Source of the DNA: Lujinxingia vulgaris
GTDB lineage: Bacteria; Myxococcota_A; Bradymonadia; Bradymonadales; Bradymonadaceae
Length of the DNA: 64,000 bases
Assembly: GCF_007997015.1 (NCBI RefSeq)
Contig: NZ_VOSM01000002.1
Span: 186,001 to 250,000 of the forward strand
Reading direction: 5' to 3'
Part shown: in pieces, positions 52,094 to 61,400 of the stretch
How the letters are laid out: each line of letters starts with the position of its first letter
Position numbering within the stretch: the first letter of the stretch is position 1
The notes under the pieces: model-generated
Database searches by the model: none
Told to the model about the DNA's origin: nothing
Seen by the model: the letters and a program-made list of their open reading frames with translations, nothing else
Translations under genes and position numbers: made by a program

Positions 52094-53866
52094 TTACTCC
52101 GCCTGGGGCTCAATGGGTTCGGTGGTGGTCTGTGGAGCAGCGGGGATGCCGCCTTTGCGCGGATCGCTGACCGCCGTCCAGCTGCCGTCGGGCTGACGCA
52201 TGATGGCCTGCACCGCGTTGTAGGCGCGGCGGGTCTGCAGCTGATGGCCGCGCTCGACGAGACCCGGGGCGAAGGGGAGGTTGTCGAACTCCACAAAGAG
52301 CTGCTCGGGCAACCACTGGTGGTGCATGCGCGGGCCGCTGACCGCGTCGAGAAGATCGCGGCCAAAGATCATGGTGGCGACCATGGTGAAGTAGGTGCCG
52401 GTGATGATGGTGGGGCCGCCGCTGCCGCCCAGGCTCATGAAGGGCTCGCCATTTTTGAGCACGAGCGTGGGGCTCATCGAGCTTAAGGGGCGCTTGTCAG
52501 GGGCGACGGCGTTTTGCTCGTTGCCCATCAGACCGTAGAGGTTGGGCTGTCCGGGGGCGGTGTTAAAGTCGGCCATCTCGTTGTTGAAGATAAGCCCGAA
52601 GTTCGGATCGTAGACCAGTGAGCCGAAGCGAGTGTTAATGGTGGTGGTGCAGGCGAGCATGTTGCCGGCCGCATCGACGACGCTTAAGTGGGAGGTGCCG
52701 GGAGGATCGTCGGAGGGGGCGGTCGATCCGTAGGCGTCGATGGGTTTTGTGCTGTTGAGCTCAATGGTCTCTCGGAGCTGGGCGGCGTAATCCTTGGAGA
52801 TGAGGCGGTCGACGGGGACGTCGACAAAATCGCTGTCGCCCAGGTGGGCGGCGCGGTCGGCGAAGGCATGCTTGAGGGCTTCGACGATCAGGTGAATGGC
52901 CGGGGCGTCCCAGGCCTGCGACTCGAGCTCAAAGCCTTCCAGGATATTAAAAGCCTCGATCAGTGCGACGCCGCCCGAGGACGGGGGCGGCATCGAGATG
53001 ATCTCGAAGTCGTTGTAGGTGCCGGTCACGGGCTGGCGGATGGCGACCTGGTAGCGCTTGAGGTCTTCGAGGGTGAGGATGCCGCCGGCCTCTTGCACTG
53101 CTTCAACCGTCGCCTCGGCGATCTCGCCAGTATAAAAGGGTTGCACGCCCTCATCGCGGAGAAGCTGGAGTGCACGGGCCAGGTCTTCGCGCACCAGGAT
53201 GTCGCCCTCTTCGACGAGGTTGCCGTCCTCGCGGGTGAAGACCGCTTTGAGCTCCGGCCACTCTTCAAGCGTGGGGGCCAGGGTCTGAAGGTGGCGCGCC
53301 AGGGTGGCACCCACCGGGTAGCCTTCACTGGCGAGGTTGAGCGCGGGCTCGACGATGCGCTCCCACTCCAGCTCACCGAAGCGGCCGTGCAGCGACCAGA
53401 TACCGGCGGCTTCGCCCGGCACGCCGACGGCCAGGCCACCGTGGCGGGCGAGCTGCGGATCGGGCTCGCCATCGACCAGGTACATGTCGCGATGGGCGGC
53501 TCCCGGTGCGCGCTCGCGGTAGTCGATGACGGTCGTCTCGCCGGTGTCGACCTCGCGGTAGAGGCAGAATCCGCCTCCGCCAAGACCGGAGGCAAAGGGG
53601 TTGGTCAGCCCGACAGCGAGCATGGCGGCGGCGCCGGCGTCGGCGGCGTTGCCACCGGCGGCGAGCATGGCGGCGCCGGCCTCCGAGGCCAGCTGGTGAT
53701 CGGCAGCGACCAGCCCGGCCGAGGAGCGCACCCGATGTTGACTGTAGTCGGGGGGGGCGGGCGCATCAGCGGTCGGCGCGCTTTCCTGCGCCATTGCCGG
53801 CAGGCTCAGCCCGCAGAGAAGCAGCGCAATTGTGACGCTGCTGAAACAATCCATCCTTCGAGTCAT
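52094..53866 (-). CDS. ggt: Gamma-glutamyltransferase
   Basis: This protein of about 590 residues starts at ATG 53866 and has a cleavable signal (LLLCGLSLPAMAQ, cleavage after AMA-Q), so it is periplasmic. It belongs to the Ntn-hydrolase GGT family: SSAGLVAADHQLASEAGAAM, GGNAADAGAAAMLAVGLTNP, SGLGGGGF and, at the autoprocessing site, GTSHLSVVDAAGNMLACTTTIN, where the Thr becomes the N-terminal nucleophile of the small subunit. SMSPTLVLKNGEP and GSGGPTIITGT also match. It cleaves gamma-glutamyl bonds such as in glutathione. Length and motif order are normal. It precedes the pseudokinase gene by two bases. Confidence 0.92.
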   Translation of the reverse strand: MTRRMDCFSSVTIALLLCGLSLPAMAQESAPTADAPAPPDYSQHRVRSSAGLVAADHQLASEAGAAMLAAGGNAADAGAAAMLAVGLTNPFASGLGGGGFCLYREVDTGETTVIDYRERAPGAAHRDMYLVDGEPDPQLARHGGLAVGVPGEAAGIWSLHGRFGELEWERIVEPALNLASEGYPVGATLARHLQTLAPTLEEWPELKAVFTREDGNLVEEGDILVREDLARALQLLRDEGVQPFYTGEIAEATVEAVQEAGGILTLEDLKRYQVAIRQPVTGTYNDFEIISMPPPSSGGVALIEAFNILEGFELESQAWDAPAIHLIVEALKHAFADRAAHLGDSDFVDVPVDRLISKDYAAQLRETIELNSTKPIDAYGSTAPSDDPPGTSHLSVVDAAGNMLACTTTINTRFGSLVYDPNFGLIFNNEMADFNTAPGQPNLYGLMGNEQNAVAPDKRPLSSMSPTLVLKNGEPFMSLGGSGGPTIITGTYFTMVATMIFGRDLLDAVSGPRMHHQWLPEQLFVEFDNLPFAPGLVERGHQLQTRRAYNAVQAIMRQPDGSWTAVSDPRKGGIPAAPQTTTEPIEPQAE

Positions 53867-54016
53867 GATCCATCCACGAGCTTGTTGACAGTCCATAGCG
53901 ACACTCTATGCTTCGCCGCATCGCCCCGGGGCGAAAAGAAGTTTGATGTGAGAATCGCCAAGTGAAACGCCCGTAAGCGTTTTTTGCCGGTGAACCCTTT
54001 CCACCACAGGTAGTCC

Positions 54017-54694
54017 ATGATGGTCCGTTCAATCTTCGGTCTCTTCGCCAAAAGTCCCTTCCCGTATATCCGAGAGATGGCCCACAAGGTCAAGGAGTGC
54101 GCCGATGAGGTGCCCGTTCTCTTTGACGCGGTCTTTGAGGGCGACCAGGACAAGGTCAAGGCGATCGCGGAGAACATCAGCCACCTTGAGCACGAGGTGG
54201 ATGTGGTCAAAACGCGCATCCGCGACAGCCTGCCCAAGACGATCTTCATGTCGGTGGACCGCCGCGACCTGCTCGACGTGCTGGCCTCGCTCGATGCGAT
54301 CGCCGACAACGCCGAGGATGTGGGCATTCTCTTTACGCTGCGCAAGATGGAGCCGCATCCCGAGCTGGTACCGCAGCTCAAAAAGTTGCTTCGTCGGGTG
54401 ATGACCACGGTGGATAAGGCCGTGGAGATCGTCGACGCGCTCGAAGTTCTGGCCGATGTCAGCTTCACCGGCCCTGAGGCCGAGCGGGTGCTCTTGATGA
54501 TCGATGAGCTCAACCGCCTGGAGCACGAGGCCGACCTGGTGCAGGACTCCCTGGCGCGGCTGCTCTTCGGGATGGAAGACGACATCAAGCCCGGAAGCCT
54601 GCTGATCTGGAACAAGATCTTTAACAAGGTGGGCGACATGGCCAACGCGGCCGAGAAGATGGGCAACCGCCTGCGCCTGTTCATGTCCAAATAA
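54017..54694 (+). CDS. DUF47 / PhoU-like phosphate transport accessory protein
   Basis: This 225-residue helical protein belongs to the DUF47 (TIGR00153) family: SIFGLFAKSPFPYIREMAHKV, FDAVFEGDQDKVKAIAENISHLEHEVD with the E-x-x-A-D/H-E metal-binding pattern, then RDLLDVLASLDAIADNAEDV and a second HEAD motif in LEHEADLVQDSLARLLF. It is PhoU-like and associates with Pit transporters. ATG 54017 is used; ATG 54020 is equivalent. The Pit gene follows 119 bases downstream, with a hairpin (about 54743-54778) between them. It likely modulates phosphate uptake (family knowledge). Confidence 0.92.
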   Translation: MMVRSIFGLFAKSPFPYIREMAHKVKECADEVPVLFDAVFEGDQDKVKAIAENISHLEHEVDVVKTRIRDSLPKTIFMSVDRRDLLDVLASLDAIADNAEDVGILFTLRKMEPHPELVPQLKKLLRRVMTTVDKAVEIVDALEVLADVSFTGPEAERVLLMIDELNRLEHEADLVQDSLARLLFGMEDDIKPGSLLIWNKIFNKVGDMANAAEKMGNRLRLFMSK

Positions 54695-54742
54695 GTTCTG
54701 AGCAATCAACCCGCTGCGCTCCGGACTTCGGCGCGCAGCCCG

Positions 54743-54778
54743 CTGCCCCGGCCCGACCTTGTGAGGTGGGCCGGGCAG
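54743..54778 (+). other. Intergenic hairpin between DUF47 and pit genes
   Basis: CTGCCCCGGCCCGACC pairs with GGTGGGCCGGGCAG apart from two bulged bases. No T run follows, so it is more likely an mRNA-stability or attenuation element than a full terminator. Confidence 0.45.
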
Positions 54779-54813
54779 TGATCAGCGAACCGTAGTACCA
54801 GGAGCGTAACTCC

Positions 54814-56112
54814 ATGGGTGTGGAACTGATCCTCTGGGTGGCCATTGCGTTTGGCTTTTATATGGCGTGGAGCATCGGCGCCAACGACGCGGCCAACGCC
54901 ATGGGCACCAGCGTCGGCTCGAAGGCCATCTCGTTTAAAGAGGCGGTGATCATCGCCGCGATCTTCGAGTTTTCAGGCGCGTTTATCGCCGGTGCGTCGG
55001 TCACTGACACGATGCGCCGCGGCATCATCGATCCTCTTCTTTTCAACGACGCGGCGGTGGTGGGCACGCCGGAGGGCTCGACGCTCTTTATGCTGGGGAT
55101 GCTCGCTGCGCTGATCTCGGCGGCGGTCTGGTTGCACCTGGCGGCGATGCTGGGCTGGCCGGTCTCCACCACGCACTCGATCGTGGGTGCCATTACCGGC
55201 TTTGGCCTGGTGTCGGTGGGGCCTGCGTACATTCAGTGGGGCACGCTTGCCAAGATCGTGAGCAGCTGGGCTGTGAGCCCGCTGACGGGCGGGATTCTGG
55301 CGTTTTTGGTCTTCTCGCTTGTGCGAAAGATGATCTTCGATGCGGATAACCCGGTGGCGGCGGTCAAGCGCTGGAGCCCGGTGCTGGTCTTCCCGGTGTT
55401 TCTGGTGCTGGGGCTTGTGATCTTTGTGAAGGGCATGCCCGGCGTTGACCTGGAGTCGTACGGCATTGGCGTCGCCGAGATCTGGATGCTCTCAGCGCTG
55501 GTCGGTGTGGTGGGCTCGCTGGTGAGCTGGCTCTTTGTGCGCAAGATCGAGGAGCCTTCCGGCGATGATCGCGACCTGCACGTGGCGCGGGTTGAGAAGG
55601 TGTTTCGCTACCTGCAGATTGCCACGGCCTGTTTTGTGGCCTTTGCGCACGGCTCCAACGATGTGGCCAACTCCATCGGTCCGCTGGCGGCGATTGTGGG
55701 CACCTTCAATGAGGGCGCGATCACCGCGAAGGTTCCCGTGCCGACCTGGGTGCTCTTGCTGGGCGGGCTGGGGATTGTGATCGGTCTTGCGACTTACGGC
55801 TACAAGGTCATTGAGACCATCGGTACCAAGATCACCGAGATCACGCCCTCGCGCGGGTTTGCCGCGGAGTTCGGTGCGGCCTCCACGATCCTGATGGGAA
55901 GCTGGCTGGGCCTGCCGATTTCCACCACGCACACGGTTGTGGGCGCGGTGATCGGCGTGGGTTTTGCGCGCGGGATGACGGCGCTTAACCTGGGCATCAT
56001 CTGGAATATCGTGAAGTCGTGGGTCTACACCCTGCCGGTGGCCGGTGGCTCCACGATCCTCATCTACCTGGGCATGAAGGCGGCCTACTCGGCCTTTATC
56101 TCGCCACTTTAA
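54814..56112 (+). CDS. pit: Inorganic phosphate transporter (Pit family)
   Basis: This 432-residue membrane protein has two inverted PiT signatures: AWSIGANDAANAMGTSVGSKAI near the N-terminus and AHGSNDVANSIGPLAAIVG in the second half. Each is followed by a WPVSTTHSIVGAI/LPISTTHTVVGAV motif. About ten hydrophobic helices are visible. Pit proteins carry metal-phosphate in symport with protons. The length is slightly shorter than E. coli PitA (499). A ribosome-binding site (AGGAG, about nine bases upstream) supports ATG 54814. The DUF47 gene directly upstream is the usual partner. Confidence 0.94.
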   Translation: MGVELILWVAIAFGFYMAWSIGANDAANAMGTSVGSKAISFKEAVIIAAIFEFSGAFIAGASVTDTMRRGIIDPLLFNDAAVVGTPEGSTLFMLGMLAALISAAVWLHLAAMLGWPVSTTHSIVGAITGFGLVSVGPAYIQWGTLAKIVSSWAVSPLTGGILAFLVFSLVRKMIFDADNPVAAVKRWSPVLVFPVFLVLGLVIFVKGMPGVDLESYGIGVAEIWMLSALVGVVGSLVSWLFVRKIEEPSGDDRDLHVARVEKVFRYLQIATACFVAFAHGSNDVANSIGPLAAIVGTFNEGAITAKVPVPTWVLLLGGLGIVIGLATYGYKVIETIGTKITEITPSRGFAAEFGAASTILMGSWLGLPISTTHTVVGAVIGVGFARGMTALNLGIIWNIVKSWVYTLPVAGGSTILIYLGMKAAYSAFISPL

Positions 56113-56124
56113 GCTAGCGAACGA

Positions 56125-56149
56125 CCCGGCGCCCTCAGAGAGCGCCGGG
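56125..56149. terminator. Terminator between convergent genes
   Basis: CCCGGCGC (56125-56132) pairs with GCGCCGGG (56142-56149). It lies between the convergent pit and 56161-57132 genes with AT-rich flanks (CTAAAG), so it may serve both. Confidence 0.55.
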
Positions 56150-56160
56150 CTAAAGAACGC

Positions 56161-57132
56161 TCAGACGTCGTCGATCCAGGCGTCGATACGCTCGTTGTTC
56201 AGGGGAGAGATCCCCCGGGCAGCGAGCGTTTGTTTTAAGGGCTCGGTGTGCAGCAAAAAGTCGTGATCGCTTAAGCCCTGCTGGACCTCGCGCTGGTAGT
56301 CGCGGGTCTCGAAGTAGGCGCGCAGACGCTCGGAGATGGGGTAGACCATCAGCTGCTGAAACCAGTCAAAGGGCTCTTTGGTGGGGGCGTTTTTATTCTC
56401 GACCATCTCCCAGTAGAGCCCCCAGGAGGAGGCCGCTACCGAGCCTGCGGCCTGGGGCATCACATCGCGGCAGAGCGCCAGAAAAGCCCCCTGCCAGTAG
56501 GGGTCGAAGTGGCGAAACTCCTCGCTGTAGAAGATCGCGTTATGAAAGTAAGAGGGGACGGTGACGAGCGCGGCCAGCTCCAGGCGCTGGCAGACGTTTC
56601 GAAGAAGCTCCAGAACCTGGGGGCCGACGCCCAGCCCCGGGTAGCGCTGGCCGGGAAGGGGAGGGCGTTCGGGGCTGAAGCCGGCGCCGGGGTGTTGCAG
56701 AAGCAGCCACTCGATGTTGAGCACGGGCACGTGGGTGGTGGGCTGGTCGCCCAGGCCCGGGGCCTGCAAAAAGTCGCGGCGCACCACAAGCTCGACCAGC
56801 GGGGCGTCGCAGGGGGGCTGCTTGCTCCAGATGCGCAACATGTGTTCGTCGGGGTCGTCGGTGCGCAGCTCCAGGCGACGGTCGCGAAAGCCGATGCGCT
56901 CGAGATCACGCATAAATCCGTACTTCTCCAGCGCGATGCGCAGGCCGTCCTCGGTGTAGAAGCCCAGCCAGAGCTCATCGTCCTGGCCGAAGAGGTCGGG
57001 CAGGGCGCTGAGCTCATCGAGACCGGCCGAGCCCTGCTGCAACTCGGTGCGGGTGAGCAGGGTGTAGATCTCTTCGTAGCGTTCTCGAAAGCGCGTCATC
57101 TGGAGGCCGGGGGGCACAGATCGAAGGGGCAT
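56161..57132 (-). CDS. Conserved hypothetical cytosolic protein
   Basis: This protein of up to 323 residues (ATG 57132; ATG 57099 is an alternative) has no signal peptide or membrane segment. It is rich in aromatic residues (FHNAIFYSEEFRHFDPYWQGAF, SSWGLYWEMVENKNAPTKEPF) and charged helices. The early part reads like an enzyme-accessory fold, but no catalytic motif is evident. It is encoded between pit (convergent) and the fibronectin-like lipoprotein gene (same strand, about 120 bases upstream). I do not recognise the family. Confidence 0.65.
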   Translation of the reverse strand: MPLRSVPPGLQMTRFRERYEEIYTLLTRTELQQGSAGLDELSALPDLFGQDDELWLGFYTEDGLRIALEKYGFMRDLERIGFRDRRLELRTDDPDEHMLRIWSKQPPCDAPLVELVVRRDFLQAPGLGDQPTTHVPVLNIEWLLLQHPGAGFSPERPPLPGQRYPGLGVGPQVLELLRNVCQRLELAALVTVPSYFHNAIFYSEEFRHFDPYWQGAFLALCRDVMPQAAGSVAASSWGLYWEMVENKNAPTKEPFDWFQQLMVYPISERLRAYFETRDYQREVQQGLSDHDFLLHTEPLKQTLAARGISPLNNERIDAWIDDV

Positions 57133-57254
57133 CGGGCGGAGGTGGCGAAGAAGCGGGCCCGGGGAGATGTCGTAGAGTGACTGCGCGCAAGTATAGGTGC
57201 GGCGGGGCCGGGTGCCAAGCCGGCCGGCTCAGGGCGCTGTTTCAGGGGGGCGAT

Positions 57255-58046
57255 TCAGGGCGCCGGGGGAAGCGCCACGTACACCGGTGAGCCGAAGGCT
57301 CCGAGGTGGGGGGCGGGCCGGGCCGCATCGACGTGCTGCGCGATATAGGCGTAGGCCTCGCCAGGGCGAGCGTTGCGGTCGAGGTAGGTGCCGCCGGTGG
57401 GGGGCTCGATGGCCGCCAGGGGCTCCCAGGATGCGGGGGATTCCGGGGCGTTTGAGGCCAGATTCCGGCGCATCAGGCGCACGCCCCACCCTCCAGATGG
57501 CTCCCAGCGCAGCCTTACGCCCGCAGGTGTGGCTTCTGCCTGCAGGTTGGCAGGTGGGGGCGGCAGCTCCCTGGAGCTCGTCTCAAGGCCTGTGGCGAGC
57601 TCCCAGGGGCCCTCGCTGCCGGGCGCCACCGCCAGGGTGTAGCGCAGATCGGGGCAGCCGATCCCGCGAGGATCGCGCAGCTCCAGCGCGCCGCGCTCCC
57701 AGGCGTCGCGCTGCGTCGCGTTGAGCGTAAGTTCGTAGAGTGGCGTCGCGGGCGACTCGCCACAGACGCGCTCCAGACGAAGCGCACCGGGCGCGGGTGT
57801 TTGCGCCGGGACGATGCGCAGAAAAAGCCCCTGTTCGGTGACGCGCTCCACGCTCAGCGTGACGGTCTCCGTCGGCGGGGGGGCGACCGGCGCGCGCAGC
57901 GCGGCGCATCCCCACACTGTTGCGCTCACGGCGACCAGGGCGACGACGAGCGCCGCCAGGCGCACCTTTGCACGTGCGCCAAACGCAGCGCGACGCGCCT
58001 TAAAGGGCGCGTCGCGGCGAGGGGGCTTCGGGATTAAAACTTCCAC
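57255..58046 (-). CDS. Fibronectin-like anchored protein overlapping the barrel gene
   Basis: This 263-residue protein has a basic N-terminus of about 27 residues, a hydrophobic segment (LAALVVALVAVSATVWGC), then a Pro-rich linker and a beta-rich domain. The WGCAAL could be a lipobox, but the signal would be unusually long, so it may instead be a signal-anchored protein. The C-terminal part has fibronectin-type-III features (LQAEATPAGVRLRWEPSGGWGVRLMRR, then YLDRNARPGEAYAYIAQHVD). The start is a GTG at 58046, which lies within the last codons of the upstream barrel gene (13-base overlap), so translation is probably coupled. Role unknown; an outer-membrane accessory is plausible. Confidence 0.65.
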   Translation of the reverse strand: MEVLIPKPPRRDAPFKARRAAFGARAKVRLAALVVALVAVSATVWGCAALRAPVAPPPTETVTLSVERVTEQGLFLRIVPAQTPAPGALRLERVCGESPATPLYELTLNATQRDAWERGALELRDPRGIGCPDLRYTLAVAPGSEGPWELATGLETSSRELPPPPANLQAEATPAGVRLRWEPSGGWGVRLMRRNLASNAPESPASWEPLAAIEPPTGGTYLDRNARPGEAYAYIAQHVDAARPAPHLGAFGSPVYVALPPAP

Positions 58047-60088
58047 ATCAGGCGGCCCTGAAGCGTCCAGGCGAGGCCCGGATCGACCGCTTCGCCGAAG
58101 GGGCCCAGGTCGCCGTAGTGATTAAAGCGCGGGCGGTCGACCTCGGCGGCCAGGCCGGCGAAGGGGAAGAGCACGCCGGCGTCGATGGCGGCCAGGAAGG
58201 TGTCCGTGGCCAGGTAGCGCAGCGAGGCGTCGAACTCCAGCCCCAGCCACGGCTCGCCGGAGGGGGTACCGGCAGCGTTAAGCGCGCGCGAGGCGATGGC
58301 GTCGAGCTGAAACTCCATGCGCTGCAGCCCGCTGTCCAGGAAGGTCGCCATCACGTAGGGGTTGGCGTAGGTGGCGTTGGTGACCGTGCCGATGACCTCG
58401 CGGAAGAGGATCAGGTCGAGGTGGTAGTCGGGGCTAAAGCGCATAAAGTCGAGCTGGGCGGCGGCGTCTTCGCCGTAGCCCCAGTTGGGGCTGTCGCCAC
58501 CGGTGGCCATCCCGGCGTTAAGACCGAAGGTGACCGGGCCGCCGAAGTAGAACTCCGACTCCAGCGCCAGCCCGAACTGCGTGACGGATTTGGAGGTGGT
58601 GTTGCCCTCGGCGTCGGTGGAGCAGGCCGCCGGGTTGTTCTCACGGGCGCCTTCATCGAAGCAGTTGACGCTGCCGGTCCGGTCGGGGTCGAAGCCGACG
58701 GCGGCCGCGGTGGTGTTGTCGACGCTGCCGAAGATGCCCAGCGCTTCGAGCTCCACCCGGATGCGCCGATCGTCGGCAGGCTCCCAGAGCATCTGGCCCC
58801 AGAGGTCGGCCGAGTAGATGTCCAGCCCGCGGTAGGTCAGCTCCGGGGGAGCGACGGTGTTGAGGCCGTTTTCATCGATGTTGGCCTGGGCCTGCTTGTG
58901 GCGACCGCTGACGTAGAGACCGCCGTTAAAGACGGGGCGACGCGTGGTGTAGAGGGCGTGGGCCTGGCGCTCACGATCGGCGCGGCTGATCGGTGCGCGC
59001 CAGACCTGAGCGGTCCACTGGTGGGTGCCGTCGAGGCGGCTGATCTCGTAGGGGGTGCCGTGATCAAAGCCCAGCGAGTCGCTGGTGAGGCCGGCGCCGG
59101 CGAAGTCGTAGGCGGCGAGCACGTTGAAGTTCCAGAGGCTGGTGCGCAGCGAGACGCGGTCGACAACGTCACCGAAGTCGCAATCGTCGCAGTCTCCACC
59201 GTTGGCGAAGATGCCCAGACCCCAGTCATTGAGCATGCGGCCGGCCGAGAGGGTGCCGAAGAAGGCGTCGACTTCCCCGTAGGCCTGGCGCACGCGCAGA
59301 AGTGAGGAGGCGCCGCTGTAGCCGCCGAGCACGCGGGAATCGGCGCCGGGCATGCCCTCGACGAAGTAGCTGTGGCGCGGATCGGCGCCCAGCGCGATGT
59401 TGTCGAGAAGATCGGCCTCGGTGTGTACCCGCAGCGTCTCGGAGATGTGGAAGGTCGGCGCCAGGCGCAGGCGCAGGTCGGTCGTCCAGAGGTTGCTCGC
59501 TTCCGGGTTGGCCGGCGCGTCCGCGGGGCTGACCGTCTCCAGCGGCGGGAGCACTGCGGAGGTGCCACCGGTGCCCAGGTCAAATCCGAAGCGGGCGCGG
59601 CTGCGGGTGCGCAAGTGGCCGGAGACCTCCACATAGGGGAAGCTCGCCAGGGGAGTGAGGCGGTCGAGCATGGCGTCGTCGATGGCCTCGGCCGGCACAA
59701 ACTCGATGTCTTCGGCGATCTCGTCGAAGTCGGAGAAGTCGTCCTCAGGCCAGTCGTCGCCCTGATCATCGTCGGAGGGCGCGTCGGCGGGTTGCTCCAC
59801 CAGGACCGGCGTCTCATCGGCCGGGGCCTCCTCGGCTTCTTCGGCAGAAATCGGCTCCGCATCTTCGGCGGCGTCGGCCTCCTCGTTCGGCGTCTCTTCG
59901 CTCGGCGTCTCTTCCTCGGAGGCATCTTCGGCAGCGTCGACCTCCTCGTCCGACGGAGTGTCGTCGGCGGCGGGAGCCTGGGAGGGCGCCGGGGGCTCAC
60001 CTGCGGCGTCTTCCTGGGCGACCAGAGAGGAGGGCAGGGCCAGAGCCAGAATCAAACATGCACCAGAGAGCGATCGCGAGCATTTCAT
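58034..60088 (-). CDS. Outer-membrane beta-barrel protein with acidic N-terminal linker
   Basis: This 684-residue protein starts at ATG 60088 with a cleavable signal (ILALALPSSLVAQ). About 115 residues follow that are almost wholly Glu, Asp, Ala and Pro, with repeated DAAEDA and EETPSEETPNEE. The remainder alternates hydrophobic residues as expected for a large outer-membrane barrel (about residues 140-684) and ends in the BAM-type signature MWKF with a terminal Phe. It resembles the myxobacterial TIGR04551 family in length and end, though I cannot confirm this by search. It may be a porin or surface scaffold; the acidic linker could bind divalent cations or interact with a basic partner. The next gene overlaps its 3' end. 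Confidence 0.75.
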   Translation of the reverse strand: MKCSRSLSGACLILALALPSSLVAQEDAAGEPPAPSQAPAADDTPSDEEVDAAEDASEEETPSEETPNEEADAAEDAEPISAEEAEEAPADETPVLVEQPADAPSDDDQGDDWPEDDFSDFDEIAEDIEFVPAEAIDDAMLDRLTPLASFPYVEVSGHLRTRSRARFGFDLGTGGTSAVLPPLETVSPADAPANPEASNLWTTDLRLRLAPTFHISETLRVHTEADLLDNIALGADPRHSYFVEGMPGADSRVLGGYSGASSLLRVRQAYGEVDAFFGTLSAGRMLNDWGLGIFANGGDCDDCDFGDVVDRVSLRTSLWNFNVLAAYDFAGAGLTSDSLGFDHGTPYEISRLDGTHQWTAQVWRAPISRADRERQAHALYTTRRPVFNGGLYVSGRHKQAQANIDENGLNTVAPPELTYRGLDIYSADLWGQMLWEPADDRRIRVELEALGIFGSVDNTTAAAVGFDPDRTGSVNCFDEGARENNPAACSTDAEGNTTSKSVTQFGLALESEFYFGGPVTFGLNAGMATGGDSPNWGYGEDAAAQLDFMRFSPDYHLDLILFREVIGTVTNATYANPYVMATFLDSGLQRMEFQLDAIASRALNAAGTPSGEPWLGLEFDASLRYLATDTFLAAIDAGVLFPFAGLAAEVDRPRFNHYGDLGPFGEAVDPGLAWTLQGRLMWKF

Positions 60089-60271
60089 GGGAAGCCTATC
60101 AAGCCGAACAGGGAAAAATTCCACAGCCAAGGGGGGCGGACGCTAGCACGCACCTATAAGGGGGTCAAGGTAGCCGCTGGGGCGCTAAATTGAAGGACGA
60201 AGCGGGGTGGTTACCTTCAGAAAAAGCCCAATAAACAGATGCCCACCACAGGGTCATGGCCAGGAGCGAGT

Positions 60272-60754
60272 ATGGAGATAATCTGGACGCAGGCGGTGCT
60301 CGCCGGGGTGGTGGGTGTGGCGCTGATGACGATGGCGATGGTCGCCGGGCGAGTGATGGGGCTATCGACCGATATGGTGCGGGCGATTGGTTTGCTCTTT
60401 TTGCCCGATCGCGACCACTACGTTGTCTATCTGATCGGGATCACAGTGCACCTGATCATGGGGGCGATCTTCGGTGTGCTCTATGCGGTGTTGCTTTCGG
60501 CGGTGGGGGCGGTCGGGGTGTTAGGCGCGGCAGCAGCCTGGGGAGCGTTCTTTGGCGCGCTGCACGGAGTGGTCGTCGGCGCCGGACTGGGACTTTTGCC
60601 GGCGGTGCATCCACGCATGGGGAGTGGTGAGGTGCTGAGCGCGCCGGGCTTTTTCGGTCGTAATATCGGGGTGGGGATGCCCGTTTTCCTGATCATCCTG
60701 CACATCATCTACGGCATCGTGGCGGCGGTGGTGTACAGCGTTGGCGTGACCTGA
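60272..60754 (+). CDS. Small integral membrane protein
   Basis: This 160-residue protein starts at ATG 60272, with AGGAG five bases upstream. Four hydrophobic helices are visible: near residues 5-28, 48-75, 82-110 and 135-158. Between the first two, GLSTDMVRAIGLLF-LPDRDHY forms a polar loop; the third and fourth are separated by a loop with VHPRMGSGEV. The helices are Gly-rich (ALHGVVVGAGLGLLP), typical of small channel- or transporter-like proteins. No known family is apparent. It is a single gene between the divergent barrel gene and the convergent LOG-family gene. Confidence 0.65.
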   Translation: MEIIWTQAVLAGVVGVALMTMAMVAGRVMGLSTDMVRAIGLLFLPDRDHYVVYLIGITVHLIMGAIFGVLYAVLLSAVGAVGVLGAAAAWGAFFGALHGVVVGAGLGLLPAVHPRMGSGEVLSAPGFFGRNIGVGMPVFLIILHIIYGIVAAVVYSVGVT

Positions 60755-60812
60755 GTCTCATTTCGCCGGGTTCAACTTTCCCCCCGAAGATGCGTGCGTT
60801 GCCGTGCGCTGC

Positions 60813-61400
60813 TTAGATCTCGGTGCGGTCCATCCAGATTTGAGTCAGCGGCCACTCGAAGGCCTCCATCTTATCGAGCAGGGCGTTCGGGTCGGCGTCG
60901 ACAAGCAGCAGGTCGAGATGTTCGGCTTTGAGAAAGCCGCTCTCTACCGCGTGTTTAAGGAAGGTGAGGAAGGGATCAAAATACCCCTCAAGGTTGAGCA
61001 GCCCGATGGGGCGGCGGTGGATGCCCAGCTGCGACCAGGTGATCACCTCGCAGAGCTCTTCCAGCGTGCCCATGCCGCCGGGCATGGCGATGAAGGCCTG
61101 GCTTTTCTCGATCATCATCGCCTTTCGCTCGTGCATGCTCCCCACCATATGCAACTCATTGAGGCCGGGGTGACCCGCCTCTTTGGTGGCAAGTCCGCGG
61201 GGCAGGATGCCGATGGCCTGGCCACCGGCGTCGAGTACTGCGTCGGCGACGGCGCCCATCATTCCAAAGCGGGAGCCGCCATAGACCAGCGCGCTGCCCC
61301 GCGCGGCCATTGCCTCCCCCATGGCCCGGGCCCCTTTCAGGAAGCGGGGGTTGGTGCCGGGGCTTGAACCGCAATAGACACAGATGGCCGAGAGAGACAT
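60813..61400 (-). CDS. LOG-family cytokinin riboside 5'-monophosphate phosphoribohydrolase-like protein
   Basis: This 195-residue Rossmann-fold protein starts at ATG 61400, with GGAG seven bases upstream. It has the TIGR00730 hallmarks: MSLSAICVYCGSSPG, LVYGGSRFGMMGAVADAVL, and the catalytic PGGMGTLEELCEVITW motif (PGGxGTxxE). KHAVESGFLKAEHLDLL completes it. Family members release adenine bases from nucleoside 5'-monophosphates (the 'lonely guy' enzymes) or act on other nucleotides; the bacterial physiological role is often unclear. It is divergent from the Fur-family gene. Confidence 0.92.
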   Translation of the reverse strand: MSLSAICVYCGSSPGTNPRFLKGARAMGEAMAARGSALVYGGSRFGMMGAVADAVLDAGGQAIGILPRGLATKEAGHPGLNELHMVGSMHERKAMMIEKSQAFIAMPGGMGTLEELCEVITWSQLGIHRRPIGLLNLEGYFDPFLTFLKHAVESGFLKAEHLDLLLVDADPNALLDKMEAFEWPLTQIWMDRTEI

